A stretch of DNA of 6,736 nucleotides from Bacteroidales bacterium (lineage in GTDB: Bacteria; Bacteroidota; Bacteroidia; Bacteroidales; UBA12077). Location: positions 1-6,736 of the forward strand of contig JASGMZ010000166.1 in NCBI GenBank assembly GCA_030156305.1, in the 5' to 3' direction. This document shows positions 1-5,691 of the stretch, piece after piece (the first letter of the stretch is position 1; the number at the start of each line of letters is the position of its first letter). The notes beneath the pieces were generated by a model. The model saw only the letters and a program-made list of their open reading frames with translations, made no database searches and had not been told where the DNA came from. The position numbers and the translations under genes were made by a program.

Positions 1-195
1 ATTGAATCTGTGTTCTATTTTCATCATTTATTTTCAACCCCAGGGCGCGAAGGCGCAAAGAGACTTATTTATTATCTGAGTAAATAAGTTTTTAATATAT
101 TAAATCTGTGCAGCAATACAGCCAACTGCCGCCAGCCACTTTTATTTTTTACATACCTACAACTTTTAATCAGTGAATATCTGCCACATCGGTGT

Positions 196-211
196 ATTCA
201 ATTGATTGAAT
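196..211. repeat. Unit-junction palindrome ATTCAAT-TG-ATTGAAT (copies also at 399-414 and 582-597)
   Basis: At each junction between repeat units the end of one unit and the start of the next form a perfect 7-bp inverted repeat with a 2-bp spacer. Copies lie at 196-211, 399-414 and 582-597, and all three are identical. The half-site ATTGAAT alone is seen at 1-7, where the window cuts the array. Exact conservation at all three junctions, although unit 3 has diverged elsewhere, suggests either that this is the recombining or recognised part of the element or simply that the copies are young. Confidence 0.75.
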
Positions 212-434
212 CTGTGTTCTATTTTTATCATTTTTTTTATCGCCAGGGCGCTAAGACGCAAAAAGACTTATTTATTATCTGAGTAAATTTGTTTTTAATG
301 TATTAAATCTGTGCAGCAATACTGCCAACTACCGCCAGCCAATTTTATTTTTTACATACCTACAACTTTTAAACTGTGATTATCTGTCTCATCGGTGTAT
401 TCAATTGATTGAATCTGTGTTCTATTATTTCACC

Positions 435-456
435 GCCAAGACGCCAAGACGCAAAG
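435..456. repeat. Short direct repeat GCCAAGAC x2 plus GCAAAG inside repeat unit 3
   Basis: GCCAAGAC occurs twice in a row (435-442 and 443-450), followed by GCAAAG (451-456). The equivalent blocks of units 1 and 2 read GGGCGCGAAGGCGCAAAG and GGGCGCTAAGACGCAAAA, so the number and spelling of the 8-bp words differ between units. This points to slippage within the GC-richer module. Confidence 0.7.
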
Positions 457-610
457 AAAAATTCCTGAAAATTGTTATTCGTTTATTATTTCATATCGCT
501 GCTGCATCCTGCCACTGCCTCCTGCCGCTTTTATTTTTTTCTTTAATCTAAAATATCTGTGTAAACCTGCTCCATCCGTGTATTCAATTGATTGAATCTG
601 TGTTCTATTT

Positions 611-1225
611 TTATAGTATGAGCTCCCCAATACCTTGCCGGATAATTTCAGGTTCTATATCGGTACAATCTATAATGGTGGATGCTTCATTATTCCCGAA
701 TCCTCCGTCAATAACATAATCCACTAAATGTTCATATTTCTCGTATATAAGCTCAGGGTCAGTAATGTATTCCAGAATTTCATCATCATGATGTAATGAA
801 GTGGTCATAATAGGATGTCCCAGCATATTTACAATCTCAATCGGTATATTGTTGTCCGGAATACGGATTCCTACAGTCTTCTTTTTTGTTTTATAAAATT
901 TGGGAACATTGTTATTAGCATTAAGGATAAAAGTAAATGGGCCGGGAAGATTCTTTTTTAGCAATTTAAAGGTGGGATTGTTAATATGCATGGTAAATTG
1001 AGATACCTGGCTGATATCACTACAGATAATAGAGAAATTTTCGTTTAAAGCATTTTTGCCTTTAATACGTACTATTCTATCGAAAGCCTTTGGGCTGTTA
1101 ATACTCCAGCCTAATCCATATACCGTATCGGTGGGATAAATAATTAACCCATCGTTTTTCAATGCATCGATAACTATTGCCATCTCCCGTGGGTTAGGAT
1201 TGTCAGGATGTATTTGCAATAACAT
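611..1225 (-). CDS. YciO-type Sua5/YrdC/YciO family protein (possible L-threonylcarbamoyladenylate synthase)
   Basis: A 204-residue cytoplasmic protein with a single YrdC-like domain. The superfamily includes TsaC/Sua5, which makes threonylcarbamoyl-AMP from threonine, bicarbonate and ATP for t6A37 of ANN-decoding tRNAs. Visible blocks are YPTDTVYGLG (30-39), RIKGKNALNENFSIIC (53-68), LPGPFTFIL (93-101), GIRIPDN (119-125), TTSL (141-144), DGGFG (173-177), ASTIID (181-186) and IIRQG (194-198). Length, the N-terminal IHPDNP and the TTSL block match E. coli YciO better than TsaC. The TsaC/Sua5 signature KxR...SxN reads K55-x-K57...S143-x-H145 here. The extra C-terminal Sua5 domain is absent. The ATG start is supported by AAAGGG about 9 bases upstream and a -7-like box beyond it. 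The stop codon lies in the last repeat copy. The fold is secure; t6A activity is inferred and uncertain. Confidence 0.88.
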   Translation of the reverse strand: MLLQIHPDNPNPREMAIVIDALKNDGLIIYPTDTVYGLGWSINSPKAFDRIVRIKGKNALNENFSIICSDISQVSQFTMHINNPTFKLLKKNLPGPFTFILNANNNVPKFYKTKKKTVGIRIPDNNIPIEIVNMLGHPIMTTSLHHDDEILEYITDPELIYEKYEHLVDYVIDGGFGNNEASTIIDCTDIEPEIIRQGIGELIL

Positions 1226-1255
1226 GTTAATGTGCCCTTTCTGTTTTAATTTTTA

Positions 1256-1263
1256 CAAAAATA
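1256..1263 (-). promoter_or_regulatory. Candidate Bacteroidota -7 element (TATTTTTG) for the YciO-like gene
   Basis: On the minus strand the octamer TATTTTTG matches the Bacteroidota housekeeping -7 consensus TAnnTTTG exactly and ends 30 bases before the ATG at 1225, giving a leader of roughly 24 nt. No TTTG is seen about 19-21 bases upstream, where a -33 element would be expected. The box sits just after the terminator of the preceding gene, which fits independent transcription of the YciO-like gene. Such an octamer can arise by chance in AT-rich DNA. Confidence 0.35.
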
Positions 1264-1293
1264 ATTATATTCTAACAATAAGGATGTATAAAC

Positions 1294-1325
1294 AAAAAAA
1301 AGGTTGCTTAAGCGGGCAACCTTTT
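1294..1325 (-). terminator. Intrinsic terminator downstream of the transaldolase gene
   Basis: A perfect 10-bp inverted repeat, AAAAGGTTGC (1298-1307) and GCAACCTTTT (1316-1325), encloses an 8-nt loop. Read on the minus strand, the stem is followed by a run of eight Ts (1301-1294, partly inside the stem). It begins 21 bases after the transaldolase stop codon. This is a textbook Rho-independent terminator and separates the transaldolase gene from the YciO-like gene. Confidence 0.88.
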
Positions 1326-1345
1326 AGGATGTTATTGAATAAAAT

Positions 1346-2002
1346 TTATCCGTTAACTTTTTTATAATCAGCTAGAAATTTTTCTAATCCAATATCTGTT
1401 AAAGGATGTTTTAATAATCCTAAGATGGCATTTAGCGGACAGGTAACTACATCAGCACCTGCTTCCATACATTGAATAATGTGCATGGTATGCCTGATTG
1501 AAGCTGCAAGCACCTGTGTTTCGAAACCATAGTAATTATACATTTCAACAATTTGGGCAATTAATTCCACTCCGTCGGTTGAAATATCGTCTAATCGTCC
1601 AATAAAGGGCGAAACGTATGTAGCACCTGCTTTAGCTGCAAGCAATGCCTGTCCGGGAGAGAAAACCAAGGTGCAGTTGGTTTTTATTCCTTTATCCGAT
1701 AAATATTTTATGGCTTTTATGCCCTCTTTGATTATCGGTACTTTTACTACAATTTGCGGATGAAGAGCAGCCAGTTCTTCGGCTTCTTTTATCATTCCCT
1801 CAAAATCGGTAGATATTACTTCTGCACTTACATCCCCATCAACAATTTCACAAATGGTTTTGTAATGATTGATAATGTTTTCCTGGCCACTGATTCCTTC
1901 TTTTGCCATTAGCGATGGATTGGTCGTTACACCATCAAGTACCCCCAAATCCTGGGCTTCTTTTATTTGGGCGAGGTTTGCTGTATCAATAAAAAATTTC
2001 AT
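1346..2002 (-). CDS. Transaldolase, short TalC/FSA family (fructose-6-phosphate aldolase-like)
   Basis: A 218-residue cytoplasmic TIM-barrel aldolase of the short TalC/FSA family, full length for the group. Such enzymes move a dihydroxyacetone unit from sedoheptulose-7-phosphate to glyceraldehyde-3-phosphate (pentose phosphate pathway), or in true FSA cleave fructose-6-phosphate. Visible: FIDTANL (4-10), GVTTNPSLMAKEG (24-36), SAEV (59-62), the Schiff-base lysine K87 in VVKVP (85-89), NCTLVFSPGQALLAAKAGA (109-127), YVSPFIGRLDD (129-139), VLAASIR (164-170) and VTCPL (186-190). Two positions favour transaldolase over FSA: E61 where E. coli FSA has Gln59, and F133 where FSA has Tyr131. The gene looks monocistronic, with an intrinsic terminator 21 bases after the stop and 133 bp before it. 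No Shine-Dalgarno sequence is visible, as is usual in Bacteroidota. Family assignment is secure; reaction preference is inferred from the two residues. Confidence 0.93.
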   Translation of the reverse strand: MKFFIDTANLAQIKEAQDLGVLDGVTTNPSLMAKEGISGQENIINHYKTICEIVDGDVSAEVISTDFEGMIKEAEELAALHPQIVVKVPIIKEGIKAIKYLSDKGIKTNCTLVFSPGQALLAAKAGATYVSPFIGRLDDISTDGVELIAQIVEMYNYYGFETQVLAASIRHTMHIIQCMEAGADVVTCPLNAILGLLKHPLTDIGLEKFLADYKKVNG

Positions 2003-2045
2003 AATGTATGTTTGATTTAAATGAATAACCTGATTTTTTATGTTG

Positions 2046-2053
2046 CGAAATTA
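2046..2053 (-). promoter_or_regulatory. Weak candidate -7 element (TAATTTCG) for the transaldolase gene
   Basis: On the minus strand TAATTTCG matches TAnnTTTG at all but one position and would give a leader of about 37 nt to the ATG at 2002. No clear -33 TTTG is present at the expected distance, so this is only a candidate. Confidence 0.22.
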
Positions 2054-2135
2054 ATTTATTTTTCTGACTATTAAAATTTTCGTTTTATCAATTAAATGTA
2101 AATGATATTAAACGAGTATTTTTTGTTTTAAAATA

Positions 2136-2609
2136 TCAGGAACAATCAGGTGGAAGCAAAAGTTCAAGTAAGGTATAGGCTTTTTTAGCAATGCCCGGAC
2201 TCTGACTTTCTCTGTTCCCTGCAATATTTAATAGCCTTATATTATTTATTTTTAACCAACTGATAAATTCATCGTAACCTTCAGGTTGTAGGTTTGTTTC
2301 GGCCATAAAAAATGGTTTTTTATATTTTTTACACAATACAATAGTATCTGCGCTTCCTGCGCCTAATGGTTGTTTATCTTTTATAATTAGGGTTCCGTCA
2401 GATGCCAGCACATTTTTTTTGGTTCTATCAATATACTTTTCACTTGTTAATTCTGTGAGAGGATATTTTTGTGGTATTTCCCCGTTTTCTGATTTTCGGT
2501 TTTTTGGACAGTAACCACCTAATGGATAACCATAATCTAAAGCAAAATCCATAGCTCCTGTATCAACACCGCTTTGGCCACCGGTAATGATTTTTAACAA
2601 CTGTATCAT
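2136..2609 (-). CDS. Circularly permuted YpsA-type SLOG family protein (formerly 'putative molybdenum carrier')
   Basis: A 157-residue Rossmann-like protein resembling the family once called putative molybdenum carrier and now regarded as circularly permuted YpsA in the SLOG (SMF/DprA-LOG) superfamily. These domains are predicted to bind or process nucleotide-type ligands; the substrate here is unknown. Visible: a Gly-rich GGQSGVDTGAMD (10-21), GYCPKNRKSENGEIP (32-46), YPL (49-51), RTKKNV (62-67), SDGTLII (70-76), GSADT (85-89) and NIAGNRES (128-135). There is no signal peptide or membrane segment. The start chosen is the ATG at 2609, which shares its A with the TGA stop of the HTH gene (TGATG). 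An in-frame ATG at 2654 would add 15 unlike residues and a longer overlap, so it was rejected. The overlap suggests translational coupling with the upstream gene. No terminator is evident after the stop. Family is fairly secure; function is not known. Confidence 0.8.
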   Translation of the reverse strand: MIQLLKIITGGQSGVDTGAMDFALDYGYPLGGYCPKNRKSENGEIPQKYPLTELTSEKYIDRTKKNVLASDGTLIIKDKQPLGAGSADTIVLCKKYKKPFFMAETNLQPEGYDEFISWLKINNIRLLNIAGNRESQSPGIAKKAYTLLELLLPPDCS

Positions 2610-3037
2610 CAGGATTTTTCTTTTAATATTTTGTAAATACCATATTTGCGGCAATAACGGAAAAACCAGCTATATTCCAGCTCTATATGGTATTTTTCTT
2701 TTACCTTACACCTTAGTTGTTCAATGGTTTTTACACTTTTAGCCGAAGCCATTCTTTTAATCTGATGTTTGTATGGATGTAATTTTGATTTCCGCCTTTC
2801 GGCGTATTTAAATTTTAATAAACCATCAATACCCTTTTTCAAATAAATTTTAGTCCAATCGGCAATAGAATCTTCATGTATCCCTAATAATTGTGTAATA
2901 TTTTCGTTTTTTTGCCCTTCGTGTTTTAAAAGAATACAATATACTCTTTTTAAAATGGTTTTTCGGTTCTGATTTTCCCGAACAAGCTTTCTTAACTCGT
3001 TTTCCTGTGTCTGAGTAAGATTTATTTTATAACTCAT
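2609..3037 (-). CDS. Stand-alone helix-turn-helix protein resembling the IS630-type transposase N-terminus
   Basis: A 142-residue, Lys/Arg-rich protein with two helix-turn-helix segments. The first spans about 25-69: helix RKTILKRVYCILLKHEG, ITQLLG, then a recognition helix starting at HEDSIADW and the tail YLKKGIDGLLKF. The second spans about 93-134, ending YSWFFRYCRKYGIYK. This order, including the 'GIDGLL' linker, is that of the DNA-binding part of IS630/Tc1-mariner transposases. The protein stops where the DDE catalytic domain would begin, and no such domain follows in any frame. No terminal inverted repeats were seen. It is either a transposase remnant or a domesticated DNA-binding protein. 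The ATG at 3037 was chosen over one at 3112 because the extra 25 residues are low-complexity and start upstream of the region resembling the family. The stop overlaps the start of the SLOG gene by 1 nt, which argues for a functional two-gene unit. Confidence 0.72.
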   Translation of the reverse strand: MSYKINLTQTQENELRKLVRENQNRKTILKRVYCILLKHEGQKNENITQLLGIHEDSIADWTKIYLKKGIDGLLKFKYAERRKSKLHPYKHQIKRMASAKSVKTIEQLRCKVKEKYHIELEYSWFFRYCRKYGIYKILKEKS

Positions 3038-3216
3038 GGATGTTAAATATTTTTTATACAAGTTATAAAAACGGAAATTAAAAAGCAAGTATTTATAAGA
3101 TATTTTGTTCATTCATTTTATTTCGGTGTATAAATAAAATTCAAATATTCTAAATGATTTGATTGAAAGGTATTATTTTTACCCAAATCTTAAATTATTA
3201 AATTAAAAACAGGGCA
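3038..3216. promoter_or_regulatory. Divergent intergenic region between the HTH gene and miaA
   Basis: A 179-bp, very AT-rich gap between two divergent starts must hold promoters for both directions. On the minus strand, AATATTTG (3149-3142) matches TAnnTTTG except at the first base. On the plus strand, TATTTTTA (3174-3181) matches except at the last. Neither has a TTTG at the usual -33 distance, so neither is a firm call. No clear operator-like palindrome or hairpin was found. If the HTH protein regulates its own operon, its site would most likely be here. Confidence 0.35.
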
Positions 3217-4116
3217 GTGCAACAAACATTAATTATAATTCTTGGGCCTACAGGGATTGGTAAAACCGAGCTAAGCATTGGCATTGCCCGTCAATTGGGT
3301 ACGGAAATTATATCTTCCGATTCACGCCAGATATATAAAGAATTAAAAATTGGAACGGCCGTACCTTCTGATGCACAATTAATGAAAGTAAAACATCATT
3401 TTATAGGTAATAAATCCATTTACGACAATTACAATGCCAGTATGTTTGAATTTGAGGTGCTTGAATTGCTAAATGAATTATATAAGACTCATAATCAAGT
3501 AGTAATGACAGGAGGGTCGGGAATGTATATCCAGGCAGTTTGCGACGGTATAGATGAACTTCCTTCCATTGATACACAATTACGTAATGATTTATTACAA
3601 AAATACAATGACGAAGGAATTGAAAGTTTACGTATTCAACTTAAAATGCTGGATACTGAGTCGTACAAAAAAATTGATTTAAAAAACCCTAAACGTATTC
3701 TTAAAGCACTTGAAGTAACTATACAAACCGGAAAACCCTATTCTTCTTTTCTAACAAGTCCTAAAAAGCAAAGGCCGTTTCATATTTTAAAAATAGGATT
3801 AAAACGTGATCGGAATGAGCTGTATGAAAGAATCAATAAACGGGTTGACGAGATGGTTCAGGAAGGGTTAGTAGAAGAAGCCCGTAAATTTTTCAAGGAT
3901 CGTCATTTAAACTCTTTAAATACCGTAGGGTATAAAGAACTTTTTGAACATTTTGAAGGCAAAATCAGTTTAATTAGAGCCATTGAGTTAATTAAACGCA
4001 ATTCAAGGCATTATGCTAAACGGCAAATGTCCTGGTTTAACCGGGATAAGGAAATATCCTGGTTCCATCCGGAAAACAAACAAAAGATTATTGATTTTAT
4101 CCAAAACAATATATAA
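3217..4116 (+). CDS. miaA: tRNA dimethylallyltransferase MiaA
   Basis: A 299-residue cytoplasmic enzyme that transfers the dimethylallyl group from DMAPP to N6 of A37 in tRNAs reading UNN codons, giving i6A, the precursor of ms2i6A. Visible: P-loop GPTGIGKT (10-17), the substrate-site motif SSDSRQIYK (33-41) with D35 as the likely general base, TGGSGMY (98-104), LKNPKRILKALE (155-166), TVGYKE (236-241) and the C-terminal IKRNSRHYAKRQMSWF (259-274). Length is typical. The start is GTG: an in-frame TAA lies at 3199-3201 with no ATG between, and the P-loop begins only ten residues in, so a later start would damage the fold. Upstream AGGG is too close to the GTG to be a normal ribosome-binding site. 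The Nudix gene follows with no gap (TAA then ATG), so the two are probably cotranscribed. Confidence 0.97.
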   Translation: MQQTLIIILGPTGIGKTELSIGIARQLGTEIISSDSRQIYKELKIGTAVPSDAQLMKVKHHFIGNKSIYDNYNASMFEFEVLELLNELYKTHNQVVMTGGSGMYIQAVCDGIDELPSIDTQLRNDLLQKYNDEGIESLRIQLKMLDTESYKKIDLKNPKRILKALEVTIQTGKPYSSFLTSPKKQRPFHILKIGLKRDRNELYERINKRVDEMVQEGLVEEARKFFKDRHLNSLNTVGYKELFEHFEGKISLIRAIELIKRNSRHYAKRQMSWFNRDKEISWFHPENKQKIIDFIQNNI

Positions 4117-4575
4117 ATGAATAACGACAACAAGAATTTTGTTATCAGGGTTTATGGGTTATTTGTAAATTCTCAAAAGGAAATTTTGGTTAGTGATGAG
4201 TATCAGCTTGATATGAAGATGACCAAATTCCCGGGGGGAGGAATGCAATTTGGCGAGGGGACGAAAGATTGTTTAAGACGTGAAATTATGGAGGAAATGG
4301 GACAGGAGATTGAAATAACCGATCATTTTTATACTACTGATTATTTCCAGCCTGCGTATTTTTACGATAATTATCAGCTGGTTAGTATTTATTATCTGGC
4401 AAAATTCAAAAACGATGTAAAATTTAAGGTATCTACAAAACCATTCGATTTTTCCGAACTTAAAAATGGAAATATGTCTTTCCGTTGGGTTTCTCTTGCC
4501 CAATTATCCGAAAAGGATATAACCTTTCCTATAGATCAGAAAGTGGTTGGTTTATTAAAACAGCGGATTCTATAG
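4117..4575 (+). CDS. Nudix hydrolase, substrate unknown
   Basis: A 152-residue cytoplasmic single-domain Nudix hydrolase, cleaving a nucleoside diphosphate linked to another group, with a divalent metal. The Nudix box G-x5-E-x7-RE-U-x-EE-x-G-U is present: G41, E47, R55-E56, I57, E59-E60, G62. The final hydrophobic position is Gln63, a mild departure; all metal-binding glutamates are intact. The preceding strand reads KFPGGGMQFGEG (37-48), and FRWVSLAQL (122-130) is the usual late strand of the fold. Nothing identifies the substrate. Its ATG directly abuts the miaA stop, so translation is probably coupled to miaA; any functional link is inference. The end overlaps the convergent glycosyltransferase gene in the palindrome CTATAG, which supplies TAG stops on both strands. 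Confidence 0.92.
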   Translation: MNNDNKNFVIRVYGLFVNSQKEILVSDEYQLDMKMTKFPGGGMQFGEGTKDCLRREIMEEMGQEIEITDHFYTTDYFQPAYFYDNYQLVSIYYLAKFKNDVKFKVSTKPFDFSELKNGNMSFRWVSLAQLSEKDITFPIDQKVVGLLKQRIL

Positions 4576-5691
4576 CTTTTTTATACCTTCGATAAATTTC
4601 TCCCAGCTAAATTTAGCTTTTTCAATGACTGCATTCTTAGAGAATTCTTCTTCACGCTGGTTTTCAAAAAAATCGAATAAAGCATCTGCCACCGATTGAG
4701 GGTTTATTGCTGTAATATAGCCAACTTTTTGATGAGGAACAATCTCTGCCAGCCCTCCAACATCCGTAACCAGCATGGGCCTTTCAAAATGATAGGCAAT
4801 TTGAGTAACTCCGCTTTGTGTAGCACTTTTGTAGGTTTGTACTACCATATCTGATGCACAAAAATAATATTTTACTTTATCAGCAGGGACGAATCCATTG
4901 GTAAAGATAATTTTATCCTCTAAATGATATTTTGCTACCAAATCGTCATAAAATTTACGTTCTTCATAAAATTCACCGGCCACCATTAATCTTATCGGGA
5001 ATTTGGATAATCTTTGGTCTGACAGGGCTTTTATAAGAATATCCAGGCCTTTATATTTTCTAATGATTCCAAAGAATAACAGATATTTATATTCAGATGA
5101 AAGATTAAGATTTTTTAAGGATTCCTGTTTCGAAACTTTTTCTCCAAAGGTGTTATAAATAGGGTGGGGAATAAATATCTTATTTTGATTTGTGGTAAAC
5201 TGCTCTAAATCTTTTAATACAGATTTTGACATCGCAATAAACCCATCGCATTGACTGACAAAGTATTTGGTTAGCTGGTTTTTAAGGGGGAAATTTTCGT
5301 GCGGAATTACATTATGCATAATTCCAATAATCTTTGCACTACTCTTTTTTTTAATTTGTTTGGCTATGGTTCCTAAACATGGAGCCATAAAGGGCATCCA
5401 ATAATGTATAATAACTTGTTCGGGATTTTCTTTGGCAATCCTGTTTCCAGTTTTAATCCAGTTTAATGGATTAATTGAGTTTATGGACACATCAATAGGG
5501 ATATGATCGGGCGGGTCTCCTTCAGCATACTGTGTTTTCCCGGGAAAGAGAAATCCCGGATACTGGAGCGAGAAGGTGTAAATCTTTACACGCTGATTTG
5601 TTTGCAGGTAGCTTTGTCCCAGTGCGTGGTTAAAATCAGCAATACCTCCGCGTAATGGATATGCAGGGCCAATAAGTATTTTTGTCAACAC
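4570..5691 (-). CDS. Family 4 (GT-B fold) glycosyltransferase
   Basis: A 373-residue soluble GT-B glycosyltransferase of the GT4 type, using a nucleotide-sugar donor. The N-terminal acceptor domain begins KILIGPAYPLRGGIADF (4-20) and includes MHN (125-127). The C-terminal donor domain shows LLFFGIIRKYKGLDIL (204-219), VAGEFY (237-242), IIFTNGFV (261-268), SDMVVQTYKSATQSGVTQIA (280-299) and VTDVGGLAEIV (308-318). The usual EX7E motif is absent: S289-A-T-Q-S-G occupies the region and Q297 stands near the second Glu. I recall this SATQSG form from other Bacteroidota GT4 enzymes. The start is GTG at 5691, sharing its G with the GT2 stop (TAGTG). The TTG next to it is the only nearby alternative, and the next Met is residue 99. 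There is no signal peptide or membrane span. It is probably translationally coupled to the GT2 gene and adds a sugar in the same pathway; donor and acceptor are unknown. Confidence 0.92.
   Translation of the reverse strand: MLTKILIGPAYPLRGGIADFNHALGQSYLQTNQRVKIYTFSLQYPGFLFPGKTQYAEGDPPDHIPIDVSINSINPLNWIKTGNRIAKENPEQVIIHYWMPFMAPCLGTIAKQIKKKSSAKIIGIMHNVIPHENFPLKNQLTKYFVSQCDGFIAMSKSVLKDLEQFTTNQNKIFIPHPIYNTFGEKVSKQESLKNLNLSSEYKYLLFFGIIRKYKGLDILIKALSDQRLSKFPIRLMVAGEFYEERKFYDDLVAKYHLEDKIIFTNGFVPADKVKYYFCASDMVVQTYKSATQSGVTQIAYHFERPMLVTDVGGLAEIVPHQKVGYITAINPQSVADALFDFFENQREEEFSKNAVIEKAKFSWEKFIEGIKKL

Larger units (their letters stand above)
1..614. repeat. Tandem array of a composite intergenic repeat (period about 204, 203, 183 bp)
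   Basis: This gene-free stretch is a tandem array. The same start sequence, ATTGAATCTGTGTTCTATT, occurs at 1, 205, 408 and 591, so units are 204, 203 and 183 bp and the fourth is cut off after about 24 bp. Each full unit has the same module order: the start sequence; a GC-richer block of GCGC/GACGC-AAAG words (about 42-60, 244-262, 433-456); an AT-rich spacer; a CTGCC/CCGCC block (about 122-137, 325-340, 508-529); an AT-rich stretch; then a unit end of the form 'CATC(C)GTGTATTCAATTG'. Units 1 and 2 are close copies, while unit 3 keeps the modules but differs in the middle. The array is cut by the left window edge. No convincing reading frame is present. Repeats built of ACACAGAT-like words and CCAAGACGCAAAG words are, to my recollection, common between genes in Bacteroidota; no function is known to me. 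Confidence 0.9.

Noticed and set aside
1..614. CRISPR array suggested by regularly spaced repeats.
   Set aside because: The units are about 200 bp and similar throughout; there are no short identical repeats separated by unique 30-40 bp spacers and no cas genes nearby.
2610..2654. N-terminal extension of the SLOG protein from an ATG at 2654.
   Set aside because: It would overlap the HTH gene by 46 bases, while the ATG at 2609 gives a TGATG coupling and begins just before the first beta-strand.
3038..3112. N-terminal extension of the HTH protein from an ATG at 3112.
   Set aside because: The added 25 residues are Tyr/Phe/Lys-rich low-complexity sequence typical of translated AT-rich DNA; the family-like region begins at the ATG at 3037.
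2136..3112. Complete IS630 insertion sequence.
   Set aside because: There is no DDE catalytic domain, no terminal inverted repeats and no TA target duplication that could be recognised; the adjacent gene is a SLOG protein.
4273..4503. A 76-codon minus-strand open frame inside the Nudix gene.
   Set aside because: It lies wholly antisense to a clear Nudix hydrolase, has no recognisable motif and is best explained as a shadow of that gene.
4555..4590. Bidirectional terminator at the convergent stop codons, suggested by a T-run after the Nudix stop.
   Set aside because: The best pairing around it has only two adjacent G-C pairs with a bulge; no credible stem supports it.
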